DNA from: Candidatus Gastranaerophilales bacterium
Lineage (GTDB): Bacteria; Cyanobacteriota; Vampirovibrionia; Gastranaerophilales; Gastranaerophilaceae
Length of the DNA: 64,000 nucleotides
Direction: 5' to 3'
Assembly (NCBI GenBank): GCA_944324435.1
Contig: CALUWH010000009.1
Span: forward strand, 1-64,000
This document shows, one piece after another, positions 44,982-51,722 of the stretch. The notes beneath the pieces are model-generated. The model saw only the letters and a list, made by a program, of their open reading frames with translations, was not told the DNA's origin and ran no database searches. Positions within the stretch are counted from its first letter, which is position 1, and each line of letters opens with the position of its first letter. A program made the translations under genes and the position numbers.

Positions 44982-45157
44982 ACTTTATATAGGTGTTTAT
45001 TTTGTTCCTACATTTTTATAAATAGGGAGAGTAAGCTCTATAATTCTTGAAGTATACCCGTCGATATAAAATCGCCAGCGGGAAACGGATAAATTAAGGC
45101 ACTCACCCACCTGCGAGATTAGCAGGTAACAAAATCGCACTTATATAAAGTTTTTTA
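44982..45157 (+). ncRNA. ssrS: Probable 6S RNA
   Basis: A 176-nt unit folds as a long closed rod. The 5' strand ACTTTATATA...ATTTTGTT (44982-45006) pairs with the 3' strand AACAAAAT...TATATAAAGT (45128-45151), giving 10, 3 and 8 bp helices around small bulges. A large central bubble holds a 3'-side hairpin ACCTGC/GCAGGT preceded by CACTCACCC, and an apical arm with CTTGAA/TTAAG, CCCG/CGGG and CGAT/ATCG. A promoter ends seven bases before and a T6 run follows. This is the architecture of 6S RNA, which binds RNA polymerase holoenzyme in stationary phase. Orientation is plus. Confidence 0.65.
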
Positions 45158-45220
45158 TTCTGTGATGATGCAAATTGTGCTATTTCGAAGGTTTCAATAG
45201 ATTATACCAACCCTCCGAGC

Positions 45221-45245
45221 AAAAAAAAACTCCCGAAAAGGGAGT
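45221..45245 (-). terminator. Rho-independent terminator
   Basis: ACTCCC and GGGAGT enclose five bases; on the minus strand the hairpin is followed by nine T. It ends the gene at 45311-45556. Confidence 0.9.
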
Positions 45246-45310
45246 AAAACTTGTAAGTAAGATGTAAGATGTAAGATAATATAAGAGAGTAGTAATATAG
45301 AAATTAGAAA

Positions 45311-45556
45311 TTATTTTACTAATGTTGAAATAAATCTGATAGAATCATCTGCCAATTCTCTGACAAAGTCTTTTGCAATCTTTGAAAGAGGTCTGTTGTC
45401 AATTTTATCGAAAATAGCATAGATTGGGTCGCCGCCATTGTTAAATCTCATTTGTCTGTCTTGTTTTTTTAAATAATAGAAGTGGAAGTTTTCTGGGATT
45501 TCTAATGCTCCTGCCGGTTTTTTATTTCTTTCTATTGCGTCATAAGTTGCTGTCAT
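45311..45556 (-). CDS. Hypothetical protein, 81 residues
   Basis: No family is recognised. The protein is mixed alpha/beta with an aromatic cluster (FHFYYLKKQDR) and a C-terminal helix (LSKIAKDFVRELADDSIR). There is no signal peptide or membrane segment. GAGAG lies before ATG. A strong terminator follows, and the AT-rich element also found before gyrA lies directly upstream, so it is a single-gene unit. Confidence 0.6.
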   Translation of the reverse strand: MTATYDAIERNKKPAGALEIPENFHFYYLKKQDRQMRFNNGGDPIYAIFDKIDNRPLSKIAKDFVRELADDSIRFISTLVK

Positions 45557-45578
45557 ATTTTTTACTCTCTATTTATGT

Positions 45579-45638
45579 CTTACATATATATAAAGTATTT
45601 ATCTTTTTAAAAATTGCCTTTTTTAAAGCATTTTGTTA
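45579..45638. repeat. AT-rich intergenic element, copy B
   Basis: The partner of 30908-30966. It lies directly upstream of the 81-residue protein gene in that gene's direction, with TATATAT near the expected -10, so it may contain that gene's promoter. Confidence 0.6.
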
Positions 45639-45757
45639 AGAAATGTAAATATGAATTTTATCTAGTCAATCTAAGCAATGCTGACACCGTTGAATACATT
45701 GATGTTATACAAATACTAAACGGCAGCTCTATTGTATGCAAAGAGTTACAGATAACA

Positions 45758-45790
45758 AAAACTCCGAAAGTTTTCTTTCGGAGTTTTATA
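45758..45790 (-). terminator. Terminator of the rplJL operon
   Basis: Perfect 13-bp arms AAAACTCCGAAAG and CTTTCGGAGTTTT around TTTT lie downstream of rplL. The A run at the left gives the required T run on the minus strand. Confidence 0.92.
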
Positions 45791-45811
45791 TTGATTGTAA
45801 AAAATGCCAAA

Positions 45812-46189
45812 CTATTTGATTTCAACAGTAGCGCCAGCTGCTTCAAGCTGTTTTTTAAGAGCTTCTGCTTCATCTTTCTTAATGCCTTCTTTAACAGCCT
45901 TAGGAGCTGCTTCAACCAAATCTTTAGCTTCTTTCAAGCCAAGACCTGTGATAGCTCTAACTTCTTTGAGAACAGCGATTTTCTTATCAGCCGGTACAGA
46001 AGCTAAAACTACGTTAACTGCAGCGTCAGCATCTTCAGCAGGAGCTGCAGCAGCAGCTGCAGGAGCAGCAGCAACAGCTACAGGAGCAGCGGCAGATACA
46101 CCGAATTTTTCTTCCATAGCTTTTACTAATTCAGCAGCTTCTAATAAAGTTAATTTTTCAATTGATTCTAAAATAGATTCGATACTCAT
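45812..46189 (-). CDS. rplL: 50S ribosomal protein L7/L12
   Basis: L7/L12 forms the flexible stalk that recruits translation GTPases. The 125-residue protein has the N-terminal dimer domain, an Ala-rich hinge (about residues 35-53) and the C-terminal domain with [26 protein letters not shown] precedes ATG. It is the second gene after rplJ and ends at a strong terminator; rpoB does not follow as it often does in bacteria. Confidence 0.97.
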   Translation of the reverse strand: MSIESILESIEKLTLLEAAELVKAMEEKFGVSAAAPVAVAAAPAAAAAAPAEDADAAVNVVLASVPADKKIAVLKEVRAITGLGLKEAKDLVEAAPKAVKEGIKKDEAEALKKQLEAAGATVEIK

Positions 46190-46294
46190 TGTTTTTCTCC
46201 TTTTATTCTAATTTGAGTTGTAATACGATTTGTTTTAAGGCTAGGGTTTATATAAGCCGGGCCTGTAGTTTTACTTCAAAACCCAAATATATAG

Positions 46295-46308
46295 CCCCAT
46301 TTACCCCC
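46295..46308 (-). repeat. G-run motif GGGGGTAAATGGGG after rplJ
   Basis: On the minus strand GGGGGTAAATGGGG starts four bases after the rplJ stop. It resembles the G-run-TAAAT motif at the end of pdxJ and in recJ. Function unknown. Confidence 0.5.
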
Positions 46309-46311
46309 ACT

Positions 46312-46833
46312 CTACGCGGCCTTCTGGTCTCTAACAGCTGCGATAGCTCTAACAAGAGATGACATAACAGCGTTGACAGAGTTTGCGATACCAGAAGCAG
46401 GTGAGTTGATACATCCAAGCATTTTTGCGTAAATTTCTTCTTTTGAAGGAAGAGTTGCAAGAGCTTTTGCTTCTTCTGCTGACATAAGTCTTCCGTCCAT
46501 AGCAGCAGCAAGAATTTCACCTTTTTTGACTTCTTTGATAAATGTTGATAAAGCCTTAGCCGGTGCAACCTGATCTGAAAAACCGAACGCAATAGCAATA
46601 GGTCCTTTCATCGTTTCAGTTAACACTTCGTAAGGAGTATCCTTGATAGCGATTTTAGCAAGGGTGTTTTTGGTAACCATATAATCACCGCCAACAGCTT
46701 GAAGGGCTCTTCTGAGCTTGGTAATTTCCTCTACGCTTAATCCCTTGTATTCGGTAACAATTGCAACTTGTGCTTTATCAATTTTTTCTTTGATAAGTGC
46801 AACCTTATCTTGTTTGAAAGCTTTTGTTGACAT
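46312..46833 (-). CDS. rplJ: 50S ribosomal protein L10
   Basis: L10 anchors the L7/L12 stalk to the ribosome. The 173-residue protein has the expected AQVAIVTEYKGLSVEEITKLR and VTKNTLAKIAIKDT motifs, and a helical C-terminus that binds L7/L12 dimers. AAAGGAG precedes ATG. It is preceded by an L10-type leader with an attenuator and starts the operon itself; rplK and rplA are not upstream. Confidence 0.97.
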   Translation of the reverse strand: MSTKAFKQDKVALIKEKIDKAQVAIVTEYKGLSVEEITKLRRALQAVGGDYMVTKNTLAKIAIKDTPYEVLTETMKGPIAIAFGFSDQVAPAKALSTFIKEVKKGEILAAAMDGRLMSAEEAKALATLPSKEEIYAKMLGCINSPASGIANSVNAVMSSLVRAIAAVRDQKAA

Positions 46834-46869
46834 TTTTTGCTCCTTTATTTTGTATATATAATTCGACCT

Positions 46870-47124
46870 TTTTACATACTAAAAAGATTTTGCAATCTTT
46901 TCTTTTGATAATCGCAAAATCTAACACAATCTTATAAGCTATTTATATCTTTTAAGACTTGGTGCGAATTTATGTTTAAGTGACCAATTTGTCCACCTAC
47001 TTCATTGCCTTTGTTTTATCTCAACGAAGGGACTCATACCCAACCAGTTTCTCGCACCAGGTGTAATCTCGGCTAGCCTGTTTTTCAATTTAAACCCTTG
47101 CGGATACTAACTGTCTGCGATTAT
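46870..47124 (-). ncRNA. L10 (rplJ) leader, ribosomal autoregulation
   Basis: The roughly 250-nt transcript between the promoter and rplJ contains the conserved elements I associate with L10 leaders, including CCTGGTGCGAGAAACTGG and TAGGTGGACAAATTGG, with GGTGCGA and TCGCACC able to pair across it. L10-L12 binding to this RNA represses its own operon. The match is by pattern; a covariance search would settle it. Confidence 0.75.
46881..46922 (-). terminator. Attenuator hairpin in the rplJ leader
   Basis: Arms AGATTTTGC and GCAAAATCT enclose about 20 bases; the 3' arm is followed by a run of five T on the minus strand. It lies about 50 bases before rplJ and could stop transcription when L10 is in excess. 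Confidence 0.65.
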
Positions 47125-47130
47125 AGAACC

Positions 47131-47159
47131 GTTATAACAGAAAATTGCAAACTTGTCAA
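47131..47159 (-). promoter_or_regulatory. Strong promoter of rplJL
   Basis: On the minus strand a consensus TTGACA (47159-47154) is followed at 17 bases by TATAAC (47136-47131). The predicted start near 47124 gives the L10 leader. Confidence 0.85.
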
Positions 47160-47161
47160 CT

Positions 47162-48613
47162 TTATTTCTTAGTTGCATAAATAACCGTCCAGGCGCCTAT
47201 TTTTGAGAGTTTGAAATCGGTAAAACCGTCATTTAAGGCTTTTATGAGAGAATTTTTTATGTGGGAGAATGTGAGAAACATCTCCGGAATTTTAGAGTTA
47301 TCTTTATTTTTGTTTACAAAATCTTCATCAAAGAAGCTTACACTGTCAAGAAAAACTACTGCGACATTTTCCCCATTAGGGATATTATCGAGAATTTTTG
47401 CAGGCGCTTCTATATAATCCATTCTGTTATTTTTGTATATGGAATACGTATGCTTACCTCTCAGGTCAGTGTATCTTAGAAATCTTTTGGGCTCATAGTA
47501 TGTAAATACAATGTTTTGAGGATTATAATTATTGAGTATTTCACCTACAATCCTGTGCCCTTCTGTTCTAATTTGTTTTGTCACATAATACGGCGTAAAA
47601 AATGATGCTAAATGCAGAGTAATAAAGAGTGTAAACAGTATAATCCCAAGCTTTTTTGATTCCGCAAAACCAACCGCAGCTGTCAGTATGATTATCGGAA
47701 GAACTTCCATTGCGTATTTGGTTATAAACACAAGATTTCCGCTCAGGGCAAGCAGTGACATAATCAAAATTGTCATAAACACGAGGATATTAAGAGAGAG
47801 TGTTTTTCTTAAACCAATCAAATATCCTGCAAACCCTATTAATGTTGGGATAGTAAGCCAAAAGGCAAGCTGTTTGTCGTAGATGAAAACAGGCGGCGCA
47901 TTCACATTATTTGTAAGTATCGGGGATAGAAAATCACTAAACAGGAATAAAATATTTGTATACGTGAAATGTCCCCACCACTGTGAGGCCGGAAGCATTT
48001 TAAGTATATTTATTCCGAAAAAAGTAATCATGGGAATTAGTATAAAGATACATAAGATTACAGGTTTTGAGATTTTTTTCCTTTTATAAATAACATATAT
48101 CAGGTTAAAAAATACGTAAATTCCGCCAAGCACATGGGTTGCGAGAATTAGAATATTAGAGATAACATATCCGCACAAGTCATTTTTATTGGAATTTTTG
48201 ACATAACGTATCGTAAACAGCAGTGACAGAGCTGAAAACAGGAACAATATTGAGTAGAATCGCACTTCTTGTGAGTAATAAACAAGAAAAGATAAAACTG
48301 AGGTTATTGCTGCAGCAAAGAATCCGGTCTTTTTAGAATATTCTTTTCCCACAAGATACATGACAGGTATTGCAATAACGCCGGGAAGAACTGATGTCAG
48401 CCTTAAAACTAAATCAGAACAATGAGCAAACGGTTTCAAGTACAGATAATAAAACGGCATGTGGCACTGTTTAAGGACCTCTCCCCAAAAACCTTTACAA
48501 AAAGGAACTGAAGCTACAAACCAGCTTACATATTCATCATTCCATAGCCCTTCCGGCTTATTAATAAATGTCAGCCGCAATAGTAAACCGAATAATGTTA
48601 TAAAAAATAACAA
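47162..48613 (-). CDS. Polytopic membrane glycosyltransferase (GT-C, GT39/ArnT-like)
   Basis: The 483-residue protein has about eleven membrane segments and the GT-C signature LWNDEYVSWFVASVPF near residue 18, with the Asp-Glu pair of lipid-linked-sugar transferases. Proteins of this type move a sugar from a polyprenyl phosphate to a protein or lipid on the periplasmic side. Start is TTG after AGAGGGGG. It is divergent from a GT2 gene that may supply the lipid-linked sugar. An internal 27-base segment at 47775 also occurs in the glgP-gyrA gap. Confidence 0.8.
   Translation of the reverse strand: MLFFITLFGLLLRLTFINKPEGLWNDEYVSWFVASVPFCKGFWGEVLKQCHMPFYYLYLKPFAHCSDLVLRLTSVLPGVIAIPVMYLVGKEYSKKTGFFAAAITSVLSFLVYYSQEVRFYSILFLFSALSLLFTIRYVKNSNKNDLCGYVISNILILATHVLGGIYVFFNLIYVIYKRKKISKPVILCIFILIPMITFFGINILKMLPASQWWGHFTYTNILFLFSDFLSPILTNNVNAPPVFIYDKQLAFWLTIPTLIGFAGYLIGLRKTLSLNILVFMTILIMSLLALSGNLVFITKYAMEVLPIIILTAAVGFAESKKLGIILFTLFITLHLASFFTPYYVTKQIRTEGHRIVGEILNNYNPQNIVFTYYEPKRFLRYTDLRGKHTYSIYKNNRMDYIEAPAKILDNIPNGENVAVVFLDSVSFFDEDFVNKNKDNSKIPEMFLTFSHIKNSLIKALNDGFTDFKLSKIGAWTVIYATKK
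47775..47801. repeat. Exact 27-nt repeat shared with 30816-30842 (copy inside coding sequence)
   Basis: On the minus strand it encodes part of a membrane segment (TLSLNILVF). The match is exact and limited to 27 bases. Confidence 0.9.
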
Positions 48614-48617
48614 ATAC

Positions 48618-48646
48618 TTGCCCCCTCTTAATTGTTTATATATAAT
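48618..48646 (+). promoter_or_regulatory. Promoter of the GT2 gene, predicted leaderless
   Basis: TTGCCC (48618-48623) and TATAAT (48641-48646) are 17 bases apart. The start point seven bases after TATAAT falls on the ATG at 48654. The -35 overlaps the upstream region of the divergent gene's ribosome site. Confidence 0.6.
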
Positions 48647-48653
48647 ATTTTAC

Positions 48654-49607
48654 ATGCCAAAGCTTATTATTCAAATACCTTGTTTTAATGAAGAGGAGCT
48701 AATAGAAAAAACTCTTGCTGATTTGCCTAAGCATATAAATGGCATAGATGAAACTGAAATCCTCGTTATAAATGACGGTTCAACTGATAATTCAGCGGAC
48801 CTTGCGAGGGCAAAGGGTGCAACGGTTATAAATATCAACCCGAACAGGGGACTTGCAAATGCTTTCAGAGTAGGATTGGCAGAGAGTTTAAAGCGCGGAG
48901 CAGATATAATAGTTAATACTGATGCTGATAATCAGTATTGTGCTGATGATATAGAAAGGCTTGTAACTCCGATATTAGAAAATAAAGCGGATATCGTAAT
49001 CGGGGCAAGGGATATTCTTTCTATACAAGAATTTACGCCCCTCAAGAAAGTTTTGCAAAAATTGGGTTCTGCGGTATTAAGGCTCCTTTCTTCAACCCCT
49101 GTAGAGGATGCGCCGAGCGGTTTTAGAGCATTTTCAAAACAGGCCGCAATTCAGCTTAATGTTTTTGATAATTACACCTATACAATGGAGACCCTACTGC
49201 AGGCAAATGCTAAAGGCTTAAGAGTTTTGTCCGTGCCTATCAGGGTTAATAAGATGCTTAGAAAATCAAAGCTTGTGAAAAATATTTTTGATTACGTGTT
49301 CAAATCTGCAAAGACAACAATCAGAATGTTTATTGTATACAGACCGTTTAGATTTTTTATAACAATCGCTGGGCTGCTGGGATTTTTAGGGATATTACTT
49401 GGGCTTAGGTTTTTATACTACTATACCCTTGGCAACGGCAACGGTCATATACAATCCTTAATCCTTGCTGCAATATTTATACTTTCATCTGTACAGCTCG
49501 GAATAATAGCTATTATCGGCGACTTACTCTCTATTAACAGAAAGCTGCTTGAAGATATACAAATAAGAATTAAAAAGCTTGAGCTTGAAAAAGAAAAAAC
49601 CACTTGA
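48654..49607 (+). CDS. Dolichol-phosphate-mannose synthase-like glycosyltransferase (GT2)
   Basis: The 317-residue protein has a GT-A fold: IIQIPCFNEEELIEKTLADL at the start, VINDGSTDNSADLA near residue 37, VNTDADNQYCADDIERLV (DxD metal site) near 86, and APSGFRAFSK. Two C-terminal membrane segments (about 230-285) follow. It resembles enzymes that load sugar onto a polyprenyl phosphate. The start at 48654 has no ribosome site, but the longer frame from 48459 overlaps the divergent gene's coding region, so leaderless translation is likely. Confidence 0.85.
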   Translation: MPKLIIQIPCFNEEELIEKTLADLPKHINGIDETEILVINDGSTDNSADLARAKGATVININPNRGLANAFRVGLAESLKRGADIIVNTDADNQYCADDIERLVTPILENKADIVIGARDILSIQEFTPLKKVLQKLGSAVLRLLSSTPVEDAPSGFRAFSKQAAIQLNVFDNYTYTMETLLQANAKGLRVLSVPIRVNKMLRKSKLVKNIFDYVFKSAKTTIRMFIVYRPFRFFITIAGLLGFLGILLGLRFLYYYTLGNGNGHIQSLILAAIFILSSVQLGIIAIIGDLLSINRKLLEDIQIRIKKLELEKEKTT

Positions 49608-49615
49608 AGAAGTGG
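49592..49615 (-). terminator. Minus-strand terminator overlapping the GT2 stop
   Basis: CCACTT (49600-49605) and AAGTGG (49610-49615) pair around GAAG; on the minus strand a run of six T follows. It ends the gene at 49660-50781 and lies over the last codons and stop of the convergent GT2 gene. Confidence 0.75.
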
Positions 49616-49659
49616 CTAAAGAAAAGGGAAATAAAGGGAAATTTATTCTTACATACTTA

Positions 49660-50781
49660 CTAGCTGAAGATACCAAAAGTTCTCTCAACATTGTCATCAC
49701 GGACTTGCTTGATTGAATCAATTTCTGTGTTGAGTGCAGATCTTTCAGTTTCCAGCGTGCTTAATTCTTGGTCAAATTGGGTATCTTTTGCATTAATCTT
49801 ATCCAATTCATATTCATATTCGGCTTCTGCCTTCTTTAAATCAGTTTCATCATCGGTTTCCTGCAGATTATTTTCGTTTGTACTTGTTGCAACACTCGTA
49901 TCTTCCCACTCTTTCTTGGATGTATTATAAACGCTTATTAAAATCCTGCCGGCTTCAACCATTTTATTAAACCATTCATTGCCTTCATCTCCGGATTCAT
50001 ATTGCGCGTCAATAACTTGACATCCGCCTGCATCATTAATCTGTTCCCACAAATTCAAATAATAGTTGAATTCATTCTTTACTTCATCCCAGGTTGTATC
50101 GTAATCTAATTCATTATTCTCGATTACTTTATCCATATCATCCTGTTTATTATATTTCATATAATCATATATTTCGCTGGCATAGTTATCATACAGGAGT
50201 TCACGAAAAGCGTCTAAAGCTTCCTTTTTATCCGCAGAATCCTCTGCGTTTTCCAGATCTTCATAAGCTGCAGTCAGTTCATTATCGTCTTGGTGCTTAT
50301 TAAAAACAAGCTCTTCGCATTCAGTCATGTAAAGATTTCCGCTTTCTGAACACTGACTTGTTCCAATACCAACTTCTTGTCCATCCTTATCTGTATCCCA
50401 GCAGAAATTCCCGTCCATTCCGAGCATTGCGTAAGCAAAGCAATATTTATCATTACCATAACCTTCATACATTTCTGCAGTTTCTTCATCTACAATGATT
50501 TTTCCTGTTTTTGAATCAGTGAGTGTATATTGAGAAATTCTGTTTTCATTGTAAGTACATAAAGTAGAGAAATTGGCATCAACATATTTTGTGCTGGCGC
50601 CGTCGTAGAAATTAACCTGAATTTTAGTAGCTTCAAGAGCATCACAATAGTCCTGATATGCACCATCCTTTTGTGTTGCCAAAGCTATCTTCTGGTTCAT
50701 AATATTCTGAGCTTTATACTCAATATCATGGAGCCTGCTTGTTAGCGTTAATAATCTAGCTTGTGACGCTGCCATTCCCAT
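49660..50781 (-). CDS. Coiled-coil protein with MAASQARLL N-terminus, unknown function
   Basis: The 373-residue acidic protein begins MGMAASQARLLTLTSRLHDI, a helical N-terminus that I associate with an orphan family in gut Gastranaerophilales-type bacteria; the middle is rich in Asp, Glu, Asn and Tyr (DNNLQETDDETD), and the last 80 residues form a long helix (KAEAEYEYELDKINAKD). There is no signal peptide. AAAGGACAC lies before the ATG. Flagellar or pilus-associated helical bundles are possible comparisons, but no function can be assigned. Confidence 0.65.
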   Translation of the reverse strand: MGMAASQARLLTLTSRLHDIEYKAQNIMNQKIALATQKDGAYQDYCDALEATKIQVNFYDGASTKYVDANFSTLCTYNENRISQYTLTDSKTGKIIVDEETAEMYEGYGNDKYCFAYAMLGMDGNFCWDTDKDGQEVGIGTSQCSESGNLYMTECEELVFNKHQDDNELTAAYEDLENAEDSADKKEALDAFRELLYDNYASEIYDYMKYNKQDDMDKVIENNELDYDTTWDEVKNEFNYYLNLWEQINDAGGCQVIDAQYESGDEGNEWFNKMVEAGRILISVYNTSKKEWEDTSVATSTNENNLQETDDETDLKKAEAEYEYELDKINAKDTQFDQELSTLETERSALNTEIDSIKQVRDDNVERTFGIFS

Positions 50782-50935
50782 TTTTTGTAAGTGTCCTTTA
50801 TTTTATTTCCCTTGATAATAAGTATTACGGCAAGTTTTAAGAAAAACTTTAGTATATTGTTAAAAATCTTTACAAAACTTAATATTTTGATACAGGTGAA
50901 TTCAAGAAGCAATCGCAACACTATGGAGTTGGTTT
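50782..50935. other. Gene-free AT-rich stretch
   Basis: No gene, repeat or RNA signal is recognised in these 154 bases. They probably hold the promoter of the MAASQARLL-type gene on the minus strand. Confidence 0.5.
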
Positions 50936-51255
50936 AGGGGTTGAGGAGAAGTTATGAGGGTTGATAAGTTGAACAGTTGAAAGGTTGAAAAGGAGTTTTA
51001 GGGTTTAGTAGTTGAGAAGTTTAGGGGTTGAGGAGAAGTTATAAAGGGTTGATAAGTTGAACAGTTGAAAGGTTGAAAAGGAGTTTTAGGGTTTAGTAGT
51101 TGAGAAGTTTAGGGGTTGAGGAGAAGTTATAAAGGGTTGATAAGTTGAACAGTTGAAAGGTTGAAAAGGAGTTTTAGGGTTTAGTAGTTGAGAAGTTTAG
51201 GGGTTGAGGAGAAGTTATAAAGGGTTGATAAGTTGAACAGTTGAACAGTTGAGGC
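50936..51255. repeat. Tandem repeat, 87-88 bp units, about 3.6 copies
   Basis: Units begin at 50936, 51023, 51111 and 51199 with AGGGGTTGAGGAGAAGTTAT and are nearly identical; the first is 87 bp and later ones 88. The unit is itself built from GTTGA-type pentamers. It has no open reading frame of note and no ribosome site. The fourth unit is broken off. Confidence 0.95.
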
Positions 51256-51268
51256 GAAGTTAAAAATC

Positions 51269-51354
51269 TATTCACTATTCACCAATCACTATTCACTCTT
51301 GCTAACTTGATCACCTGATCACTTGATCACTTAATCACCTTTCACTATTCACTA
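51269..51354. repeat. Short degenerate repeats CACTATTCAC and TGATCACT
   Basis: Two interleaved low-complexity arrays: repeats of TTCACTATTCAC at both ends and three to four copies of a 9-base TGATCACTT unit in the middle (51308-51339). They follow directly on the 88-bp tandem repeat. No function can be read. Confidence 0.8.
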
Positions 51355-51366
51355 AATACAAAAACA

Positions 51367-51404
51367 CCCTCATGTAACACAATACATATTGTGTTACATG
51401 AGGG
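51367..51404. repeat. 28-bp palindromic element, copy 3, with extended arms
   Basis: The core 51372-51399 has a CA centre; in this copy the arms extend by five bases to CCCTC/GAGGG, giving 18-bp perfect arms. On the minus strand it is followed by a T run (TGTTTTTGT). It is the distal member of the pair before the prepilin-type gene. Confidence 0.9.
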
Positions 51405-51453
51405 CGCCTCGACATCCATGATACCATATATCACTGGGTTTGTGAAGAGGCGC
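51404..51453 (+). other. Inverted repeat within the segment between palindromes
   Basis: GCGCCTC (51404-51410) and GAGGCGC (51447-51453) pair across 36 bases and are followed by TCTTTTGTTG. Together with CTACGTGCGTAG at 51640-51651, they make this GC-richer segment a candidate structured leader. Confidence 0.35.
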
Positions 51454-51654
51454 TCTTTTGTTGTGCGAGGCCCAAAATCCTCATTTTTGCCCAATTTTTG
51501 CAAAAAATCCACTTTCTGAAACTCTTGTAGCGCTTACCTTCCAGCCCAGCCCACGCGTACAAGCCTGTAGCAGAAATTCTTAGGCGGACGTGGAATTTTG
51601 AAATCGGCTTGTAGTCTTACCAAGAAGCCGGCCCAATGTCTACGTGCGTAGCAC

Positions 51655-51682
51655 ATGTAACACAATATGTATTGTGTTACAT
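51655..51682. repeat. 28-bp palindromic element, copy 4
   Basis: Arms identical to copies 2 and 3, TG centre. It ends 40 bases before the start of the prepilin-type gene. Flank on the gene side is TAGAG. Confidence 0.9.
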
Positions 51683-51722
51683 TAGAGCAAAATAGAAGAG
51701 ATGAAAAGCGAGGAATAGTTTA

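Noticed and set aside
45804-46211. Plus-strand reading frame of 135 codons over rplL
   Set aside because: It is the complement of rplL, rich in Ala and Ser as expected for a shadow frame, with no ribosome site.
48459-48653. Longer GT2 protein starting inside the divergent gene
   Set aside because: The extra 65 residues do not resemble a GT2 start; the conserved IIQIPCFNEEE begins right after 48654.
50936-51354. CRISPR array
   Set aside because: Units are head-to-tail tandem repeats without unique spacers of constant length, and no cas genes are present.
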